Assembly: GCA_029990175.1 (NCBI GenBank)
Contig: JARKIP010000033.1
Coordinates: 22,241,001-22,305,000, forward strand
From: Petunia secreta
Taxonomy: Eukaryota; Streptophyta; Magnoliopsida; Solanales; Solanaceae
Direction of reading: 5' to 3'
Length of the DNA: 64,000 nucleotides
The notes beneath the pieces were generated by a model that had not been told where the DNA came from, searched no databases, and saw nothing but the letters and a program-made list of their open reading frames with translations. The position numbers and the translations under genes are program-made. Shown piece by piece: positions 56,022-64,000 of this stretch (its first letter is position 1; every line of letters begins with the position of its first letter).

Positions 56022-56650
56022 CAATTCTGGAAAAGTCTTGGCTTATTGACAATAGTTTAAGCTCTGGTGCAATGGGAGGCTTGTACAAATTTATTGCCTA
56101 TTGCCAAGACTATCAACTCTATTGCAATGAGGGGCTATAGCCAAGACTTGCAGCTCTGATGCAATGGGGTCCTTGTAGACACTTCTTCCCTATTGCCAAG
56201 ACTTACAGACCTGTTGCAATGGGGTACTTACAGACAAATTCTCTGCAAGTCTTGGCTATAGCCAAGACTTGTAGCTCTGGTGCAATAAGCACAAAGCAGA
56301 GACTTCTTTGTTATTGCCAAGACTTTCAGACCTGTTGCTATGGGGGACTTGCAGAAAAAGTCTCTGCAAGTCTTGGCTATTGCCAAGAGTTGCAACTCTG
56401 GTGGAATAAGCACCTAGGAGAAACTTCTTGGCTATTGCCAAGACTTTCAGACTATTGCTATGAGGGGCATGCACACAAAATCTCTGCAAGTCTTGGCTAT
56501 TGCCAACAGTTGCAGCTCTGGTGCAATAGGCACCTAGGAGAGACTTCTTGCCTATTACCAACACTTAAAAACTGTTACTATGGGGGGCTTGTAGAAAAAG
56601 TCAGTTGCAGCTCTGGTGCAATAGGCACCTCAGAGAGACTTCTTTGCAAG
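56022..56650. repeat. Palindromic minisatellite array A (about 120-bp dimers of 60-bp units)
   Basis: The core CTTGGCTATTGCCAAG recurs with spacing near 60 bases, and alternate units match best at 120-121 bases (for example tgcaag at 56244, 56365, 56485; attgccaag at 56192, 56313, 56434). At 56246-56271 the core is a perfect 26-bp palindrome. Because 120 is a multiple of 3, several frames stay open by chance (56159-56722 plus; 56256-56564 minus); I do not call these genes. Confidence 0.9.
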
Positions 56651-56783
56651 ACCTTAAGCCCAAAAAAAGGCAACACTTTTACCAATAATCCTGTTTCTAT
56701 TAAAGCATATTATTTGTATTGATTATGTGCAGGATTAGTACTATAGAAACGCATTGCATTTGCATAACTTATAATGGGGAATG

Positions 56784-57192
56784 AGATATAAACAGCAGAT
56801 ACAGAAATCATGACATAAAGTTGATACTTGTCGAAGACGATATAACCTACCAGACATTTGAAAAAGATATTTGTAATGCTCTAAGCATCAACAGTGATGA
56901 AAGTGAAGCAAAGATAAGGTTTTACACGAATCTTGAAACGTGTAGAGGCATGATGGTAACAAATGATCAAGAACCTATGACTTACATGTATCTGCTGAAG
57001 AATGATGACGATTTCAGAAAATCTCGCTTCATAGTAGAAGTTATTAAAATGAATGACATGTCAAGTAACAACACCACCACCATCACCACAAGTACATGCG
57101 AATTCTTTGTGAATGAAGATGACCATAGCATGGTGTTGCATCAAAAGGAAGGGCAGTTGTTGATTATAAATATTTTTAAAAATCAAACGTGA
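56784..57192 (+). pseudogene. MULE N-terminal-domain ORF (truncated)
   Basis: Open from 56784 with no ATG near the start; a TGA lies just upstream. The pattern KLILVEDDITYQTFEKDIC, INSDESEAKIRFY, MMVTNDQEPMTYMYLL, FRKSRFIVEVI fits the N-terminal domain that precedes the zinc-finger and transposase regions of plant Mutator-like transposases. The MuDR-type catalytic domain does not follow; after an Asn/Thr run the frame ends at 57192. About 130 codons remain of a protein usually over 600 codons, so it is a deletion derivative. Assignment is from motif style and I would want a profile search. Confidence 0.5.
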
Positions 57193-57219
57193 TTGGAGAG
57201 TTAATATTATCAATAAACT

Positions 57220-57600
57220 GAACTTTTGGCTATAGCCAAGACTTTATACTCATACAGATAACCAATTCAATTTAACTTGACGCAAAGTCTTGGCAAAGGG
57301 TAAGACTTCCTACTGAAACTTATTTATCGACTTATTAGAAATAATTAAGTTGTCTTGAAGTCTTGCCATAGACAATAGTATTGACAACTAAATTTCCACC
57401 AAGTCTTGGCAAAAATATTACCAGCACAACCTGCCACGAATTATTTATCAATTTTAAATTAATTATATAATATCAGATCACTTGGAATTAATTAACTAGA
57501 ATTTACGTCTTGCCTATTGGCAAGACTTTCCATCTAATCCCTTCACCCCACAACAACTAAAAAGCCTTGAAGTCTTGCAATTGCTAACACTTCCATCTCA
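57220..57600. repeat. Dispersed copies of the palindromic unit (array B)
   Basis: At least six degenerate copies, including TTGGCTATAGCCAA (57226-57239) and GTCTTGCCTATTGGCAAGAC (57507-57526), spaced irregularly between the two ORF remnants. Confidence 0.75.
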
Positions 57601-57712
57601 TCCAATTCAAAACAACTCCAGTCTTTAAAATAACAAAAATATCAAACATCCAAGTGTACTTGTTTACATAAACATAAAAAACAGAGTAAATATGAAACAC
57701 ACGTAATTAAAA

Positions 57713-58179
57713 CTACTCATCAGCTTTCTCTAACTCTTTTGCATTACTAAAAGTCTTATCTGGACTACTACAAGGATCATCTTGCGACGGAGGTAACAAA
57801 CGAAAATTTGGAAATTCATCGCCCACATCACATTTTTGCCTCTTCCTGGCACCTTCATCAGAAAATCTTGGTTGACTTATAAAATCATCCACCACATCTA
57901 AATGTATATGATCATGATCAGAAGATTCAATATCCATTACCTGCAACATTTAAAAAAAAAATAACAATGACAACGCATAATAACAAAATAATGAAACAAT
58001 AATGAAAAGACCATATACAAAAATACTCCATAAATCTGCCGAAAACTCCATCTTTCAACAAAGTCAATTGCCGCTCCGTCAAAAATTCACTAACCAAACT
58101 ACTATACTTTACATCACCACCCCAAGAACCTTTGGCATCAAACCAGTGCTCATACTTAAAATTTTGATCTCCTTCCTAT
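57713..58179 (-). pseudogene. DUF1985-like fragment (ULP1-type MULE passenger gene)
   Basis: Minus strand, two exon-like blocks. Block 58179 to about 58020 contains KYEHWFDAKGSWGG, VSEFLTERQLTLLKDGVFGRFME, the pattern I associate with DUF1985, a domain found next to ULP1-like proteases in plant MULE and retroelement-rich regions. Block 57940-57713 is acidic and Ser-rich (MDIESSDHDHIHLDVVDDF, EGARKRQKCD). An acceptor-like TTGCAG precedes the second block. No ULP1 catalytic triad is present. It lies opposite in strand to the N-terminal MULE ORF. Confidence 0.42.
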
Positions 58180-58404
58180 AGGAACAAAAGATAAAATATG
58201 CATATTCAACAAATAAAATTACAAAAATAGTATGATAACAAAACAACAAGGAAACATTCATTACGAAGTGCCATCATGAACTTATGATTAATATGCAGAA
58301 AAATTCCTATGTCATTACCATAATTCAAAGTCAACATGCCAAAAGCAAAGACAACTGAAAAACACAGCAACAACTGCAATATGCATGACTGATGAAAAGA
58401 GCAA

Positions 58405-58850
58405 ACTACAGAAAAAGTCTCTACAACTATTGACAATAGCCAACACTTTAAACTCTAGTGGGAGGGGCAACTTTTAGAACTAGTCTTTACAATTATTGGC
58501 AATTGCCAATACTTTTACCTATATTGCAGTGACAAACTTGCAGAGAAAGTCTCTGAAACTCTTTACAATAGCCAAGATTTTAAGTTCTGATGCAAGGGGT
58601 ATCTTACACTGAAAATCTCTAAAAGTATTGGCAATTTGCAAGACTTTTACCTCTATTGCAGTAAACAACTTGCAGACAAAGTCTTTGCAACTCTTGGCAA
58701 TAGCCAAGACTCTAAGTGCTGCTGGAAGCGACAACTTACACGAAACATCTCTACAAATATTGGCAATAGCCAAGACTTTAAAAACTAATGCAATAACTAA
58801 CTTGAAGAAAAATAATCTTGGCCATGGCCAAGACTTTAAGTTCTAAACAA
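58405..58850. repeat. Palindromic minisatellite array C
   Basis: About seven units spaced 57-67 bases (ttggc at 58496, 58628, 58694, 58760, 58817) in the same orientation as array A, more diverged. TCTTGGCCATGGCCAAGA at 58816-58833 is a perfect palindrome. Confidence 0.85.
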
Positions 58851-59328
58851 TGAGCAACAACAAAATCTAATAGCTATAGCAGTAAAAACCTTCAAATCAC
58901 CGTAATCAACCAAAAACAAGCGAAGCTCAAACTTAATCAACGATCATCCATCCAAATGCAAAACAAACTAACAGATAAAAATAAACAATAAGTATAAAAA
59001 TAAATTACAAGAAAAAATAAATACAGATAAATCATTAGTAAAATAAAAATTACATTTAATGAAAAAATAATAGAACAAACATAAGATAGACATACGAAAA
59101 AAGAGAGAAAAACAAACTCATAAATCTCTAGCACACAAAGAAGAAACACGGAAAGAAACTGGAAAAAAGAGAAAGGAATGCGTTCAATATGAATTAGGTT
59201 TAGTCAGGGGCAAAAGAGTCCTTTCCCAGATGGGTGGATGATGTGGAGGGCATTTAGTTAAAACATTTCTAAGTGGGGGCAATTAGGTAAGACCACCTCT
59301 TATTGAGGGTACTAGGTGAAATTTTTTG

Positions 59329-60400
59329 GAGAACTTGAATTTTGAATTTCCTTTCAAGTTTTATTTTATAGATCAAACACCTTTTATTATTAATATTAAT
59401 ATGTAATTGTATGATTTTTAAAAAGTTACAAATCCTAATATGGGTTACACGCGCAACGCGTGTGTCCAAAGCGAATCTATATATTTATATTTATATCTAT
59501 CTATCTACTAATTGAGAACTATAGGCAAGTAATGTGACATGTCTCTATGGCCACCAGTCAATTAAAATGTTAAAAAAACAATCATTCTCTCATTTTCCAA
59601 AAATCTCTAGATCTTTGTCCTTTCTTCGCATAAATGATTTGCTTCAGAAAGGGAAATACAGAAAGGTTATGAATTGTAGAGACATTATGTCCACTTGTTG
59701 GTTATTAATAATGGAGAGCAACTGAATGAAAATAACAGTAAAAAACGTATACCCCATTGTCTTCCATTCAAATGGCCAAAACGGCCCTCATTATATTGTC
59801 ATTAAGTCACCTATAAAATGCTACTACTATAAAAGTGAAACCATCTTAGCACAAATAGTCATCATTTCTCCTTCGATCCATCTCTGCACTATTAACAATA
59901 TGACCAAAAATCGCAATGGTTTTATAGTAATTGTGGTGTATGTAAAAGTGATGTAACATAATTTTTTGGCCAAAATATTCTATTTTTCTGGGCCTTTTCC
60001 CATTTTCAATTCACTTTCTTCTCATAGAGTAAGAATAATACTTACTACATATATCTTTTTCTTTTTGAGCTATCCATCCTGATTAATTTATTTATCTCAT
60101 CGTGTAAAGGTCAATCTCTCAGATTCATCACTATAATTCATCGATCTCATTAGGTGCATTAATGGAAGTATTCCTTAGACTTGGTGAAATGTATGCATGT
60201 CACAGTCACATGAAGATATTAGAAAGTTTGTTCACTCCTCAGTCCTCAGTTTGAAGACAAGAACTGTGTCATTTGATGTCGCTGCATGCATGTGTGGTAG
60301 GACGAGATAGGCTTATGACCTAAGTTATGATAATTTTCCAGTCAAAAAATAAGATTGCTACTTTCGTACAATATTGACATCTATTTGGATGACTACCTAA
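59329..60400. other. Non-coding region with a Helitron-like hairpin
   Basis: No gene. ACACGCGCAACGCGTGT at 59447-59463 is a perfect 7-bp stem; the minus strand continues AACCCATATTAG, close to the hairpin-plus-CTAG end of Helitrons but with one base off. A (TATC)n-like run lies at 59488-59508. Confidence 0.4.
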
Positions 60401-63400
60401 AAAATTACCGTTTATCTTGATTCTAAGACAAATATTGTATTCACTTAAAGATTTAATTAACTTAGTGTTGAACCCTTCCGAAAATGCACACAAGTATGCA
60501 TCGGAATGTAATTTCAACAAAATGAAGACTCCAAAGGGGTTCTTTGGAGTCGCCACCTAATTTAAGGATTATTAGGAACCAATTGTTAATGAATGAGTGC
60601 ATTTCTTCCTTATTTTAAAAGGAAAATACGTTTAAGAGATTCTTAGGTAAGTGGTTCTTTTATTTCGAAAGAAGGTCTTTTATTAAAAGTGCACTTTCGA
60701 AAATCCGCTAAAAGCGGTTAATCCGGCGATTTTCACGAATTTTAATAAAGATAAAATAATTTAAAATTTTAGGAAAAATGTACGATAAATAAATAAAGAA
60801 ATAAATAATAAGTAAATAAACGGAATTTCTCCCAATTAATTTAATATCTTATTTATCCTATAAATTCCTATTTATTTCTTTATTTTTCCTTAAAATTCCT
60901 TATTTACGTAAATAAACGGAATTTCTCCCAATTAATTTAAGATATTTATTTACTTATTATTTTACTCATTAACTGACAAACGGTTCTTAATATCTTAAAT
61001 TAATTGGCGCGTCCCAAAGAAACTGGATAAATAATTATTTAAACAGTTCTAAACATGTGATAAGATAACAATTTTAATAAAAAGTGGCTATCCTACCAAG
61101 CTTCTAACATGCAAAGTCCTAGTCCGATTTTCAAGGATCCTAAGACGTGGATTCTAACGAGAGCGGGAGAGAAGGGTAAAAAGTAGAATCCGGAAATGCA
61201 AATTCGCAAGCGAGCCTTGATAATAGTATTTTAAATTGAGACACTTTGACTGGATCTAATGCAACTGCCCCGGAAGATTGAACCAGTATCCAAAACTTGA
61301 GTGATAGAATATGCAAGGTCGGCCCAAACTTGAACCCTTCAAGCGACTTGAATCCCGAAGAAAGTGCATTGAGTTTAAAAGAAACTCGTTGCAACGCCAG
61401 ATCCATGCAAATAAAGAGAGATAAATGTTAATAACAGTTAATTAAAAAAAAGCTTAGGAATAACTTTTGAGCAATAAGAGTGGAACATTAAATAAATCAA
61501 CTTAGTCATATTTCAAAACTTCTAAACTAGCTGTTCAAATTGCAATTTTCAAACAATTTCACTTTCCTGTGTAGTCATTTGAAATTCACAGTCAATGGGA
61601 ACAAATGCATCTTTGATCAAGTTATTTATTCACCCATAATCAGTAGAATCTAACAATAGACAATCCAACAGAGACATTCAATTGAAGTAAACGCCATTAC
61701 CGCTTTTAAAAGAGTACATTTTATTTCGACGTCTGAAACATACTCTGCTCCAACTTAAGGAAAAAAAATACAAAGTCTGAACTTCTATTTGCAAACTGAC
61801 ACAACTTCGCCCACATGAACAAGAACCTGGAATCTAGCAAAAGACTAGAGCATCTATATCTTAAAAAACTAGAAAAAGAAATTCTAGGCATAAGACAGCA
61901 CTAGATAATGGCACAAAGCTAAGGCAGGCCGATAGCTACCAACATTGCCTATAAACCAACTGAACTAACTCTATATATCTGCAGCAACTACACTGCCTTC
62001 AGGAGCATCTACAAACACCTACAGGCCAAATATACACCTCCCTGATTCTAAACAAACACTTGCAACCAACCTTAGACTCCCTGGACAACACCTGCAAGCT
62101 TGACTGAACCAAGACCTGCACACCAGAACTCTCAAACCCCTGAACACCTCTTGACTAAACACCCTCCTGAACTACTTCAAGCAACAAGAACTCCCTAAAC
62201 TCCCTATGCTTAACAGACCCCTTCACTGCCGCTCTTATACTTCCTGCACCTAACAAGATCCACCATGTAATACCTGCTATGCCTGCAGCCAACTCACAAA
62301 CTCAAAGCCAACAATCAAACACCCCAAACCCTTCTAACACCCTATTTCAAACAAACGCCATAAGACCAACTCACACAGCCTCAAAACCAACTACACACTA
62401 AGCTAAACCTCTAGAATAAACTAACAACTCTTGTACTGCCTGCAACATTCACAGGCAGATTCATGCCACCTGCAGCCAAAAAAATCATCACCATACTACC
62501 TATAGCAATCAAGGAGAACAATCTGGGACCTCTGCTATGAACCCCTAACACTTCTCCAGAACTGCATAGACAACAGGACAAACAAGGACACACCAGACCC
62601 GCATACACTTGCTTACCAAACTCCTGAACTACTCTAAAACAGAAGCCAGATGCTGCAGCTTCCCTTTTTTACTCCTTCAACTCACAAGACCTGAGCCCTT
62701 CTATAACAAAATCAGATCTGCAAGCTCCCTCTCACCTTCCTATAACCCCAAAAAATAAGAAAAACCCACAGCCTCTTCATTCACGTTACACTCCTTTACT
62801 CACCACCAAAGCTCACTTTTCTACATCCCTGGAAATGCTAAGATTCCTTCCCTCACCAATACATCCACAGAACACCATCACCAAACTAGTATATCTCAAG
62901 ACAAGCTAGGCTTTACAGGTTCAAATATGCATTGAAAGATAGATAGAGTAAAGGTTCAAATTTCGACATTAAGACTAGAGAGATAAGTCATTAAAGTTAC
63001 TCCATGCTTAATAATCGTCAGCTAAAAGTGGTCAAGAAGAAATTCACATTTTTCTTACAGCTAAACAGTCATAAAAACATAAATACACATTGCATATTAC
63101 ATGTCGATCATAAGCAGTAAAATAAAATGCAAGAGTATAAGAGTATTACATGTTGCGGAGCAGTGAGCTAAGGCGAGGAATCTGAAGTCGTGCACTAGTC
63201 GAACTAAAGCGACTCGAGCGAGGTTGACGACTCGAACAATAAGCGATAAAGCAAAAACTAAAAATGAAAACCAGAAAGGGTGGCAGTGTCTTTATGAACT
63301 AAAAAAAAATTGAGGAGAAAATAATCTTTTCTATTGTATATGTTGCTGCCTCTTTTCTTTTAATATTCAAAAACCTCCAAAAACCCCTTTTCTAACCCTG

Positions 63401-64000
63401 ATATGATAAATATATAGTAAAAAATTAGGATTTTTTTACCTCTTATGAAATTCCGAAATTGCTCCTCCATATTTTGATCTATTCCCTTGTGAGATAAGGG
63501 TGAGAGGGTCAAATTTGACCCCTCCCATCCTTATCACCAAGGAAACGGATCAACGGCTCAGAATAGATTGGATTCAAAATATGTGGACGAGATGAAAGGA
63601 TCGTTGGGGAATAAGTGAGAAAATTCCAAAACTATAGCTGGAATAGCATCACTCGTCCAACAAGGATCTGTACGGAGAAGACGATCTCTTGGATTTTTTC
63701 GCGGGTCGTGTTTGAATGAAACGAGTCGCCAAGGGGGGTTCAAACGGGTAAGCTGATGGGCTGAAGGGAAAAAGGGAATGATTTGTGTATATGTTGTATG
63801 TATGTTTATGGGTTTGCAAGGGCAAGCTGATTTTGAAAGAAAGAACGAATTTAGCCTTTTAAAAGTAATTAAATACAAAAGCTTCATTGCGCGGGTAGGA
63901 TAGATTTGAGGTAATTTTACAAATTTAGCCTTTTCCTTTAAAACTCATTAATTCACTTTAAAACATAAAATTAATCTATTTTAAATAATTAGGCAATAAT
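60401..64000. other. Non-coding, probably LTR or leader of a large gypsy (Tat/Ogre-like) element
   Basis: No coding domain found; the open frames at 61140-61406, 62411-62608 and 63558-63887 have no recognisable motif. Phrases such as TTTGGAGTCGCCACCTAATTT and GCGGTTAATCCGGCGATTTT recall LTRs of Tat/Ogre-type elements in Solanaceae (memory only). A 33-bp direct repeat occurs at 60812-60844 and 60908-60940. 61900-62900 is C-rich and short of G on the plus strand. Confidence 0.35.

Larger units (their letters stand above)
55697..59328. mobile_element. Mutator-like element (MULE) remnant with palindromic repeat arrays
   Basis: The outer about 100 bases at each end are imperfect inverted repeats (left AAATTACCCTCAC...ATGTTT...AAATGCCCTC; right, inverted, TAATTGCCCCCAC...ATGTTT...TAAATGCCCTC). 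Inside are a MULE N-terminal-type ORF on the plus strand, a DUF1985-like fragment on the minus strand, and arrays of a palindrome-centred repeat. No transposase catalytic region remains. A 9-11 bp TSD was not found. Confidence 0.55.

Noticed and set aside
56159..56722. A 187-codon open frame across repeat array A, and overlapping minus-strand frames
   Set aside because: The repeat period is a multiple of three, so several frames on both strands stay open at once; codon content is dictated by the palindrome and there is no domain.
63558..63887. 109-codon minus-strand open frame
   Set aside because: No domain, no start context and location in LTR-like DNA.
1..64000. tRNA or rRNA genes, CRISPR arrays, organelle-derived DNA
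   Set aside because: No cloverleaf with A and B boxes, no rRNA core sequence, no spaced identical repeats with unique spacers and no chloroplast or mitochondrial gene was recognised. A tRNAscan and organelle BLAST would be decisive.

Overview
This is a 64 kb piece of a plant nuclear genome, almost certainly a eudicot. The retrotransposon families and the CYP749A-like gene suggest Solanaceae, but that is recognition from memory, not a search. There is no bacterial-style gene organisation, CRISPR array or organelle gene. About two thirds of the window is nested transposable elements. One cytochrome P450 gene is the only host-type gene with an intact exon structure, and it has lost two residues normally required for activity. 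A second host-derived sequence is a processed, dead copy of the BUD23/RID2 rRNA methyltransferase.

Layout. 1-3825: part of a minus-strand Athila-type LTR element with an unusual non-gag ORF, inserted in the integrase of a plus-strand chromovirus-type gypsy element (3826 to about 5308, with 3' LTR). 5881-12837: a complete plus-strand Athila-type element with TSD gtaga that keeps only gag and protease. 13923-16095: a degenerate inverted-repeat element holding a (CT)n tract, a MITE-like unit and a 5'-truncated LINE with a 14-bp TSD. About 16205-19215 and 29129-33170: an old SIRE/Maximus-type Copia element, minus strand, split by a 9.9-kb Tekay/Del-type chromovirus (19216-29123, TSD ctttt). 33185-35155: a gypsy gag fragment with its 5' LTR. 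35540-37944: a long-inverted-repeat element with the BUD23 retrocopy (17-bp TSD) inside its left arm. 38094-40860: the P450 gene with a Stowaway-like MITE in intron 2. 42652-55225: a young, apparently complete Athila-type element (TSD tatac) with an uninterrupted 1800-codon gag-pol and a separate downstream ORF. 55697-59328: a Mutator-like element remnant with a large family of ~60-bp palindromic repeats. 59329-64000: non-coding, partly LTR-like.

How the parts relate. The three Athila-type elements share the tRNA-Asp primer site, the same LTR plan (GC-rich hairpin block just upstream of the TATA box), repeated copies of the polypurine tract, and a two-hairpin motif just after the coding region that shows a compensatory base change. 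The complete element could supply enzymes to the gag-protease and non-gag derivatives. LTR comparison by eye orders the insertions: complete Athila (4 differences in 1350 bp), then Tekay (about 2%), then the gag-protease element (about 3%). The Copia host of the Tekay element is older still.
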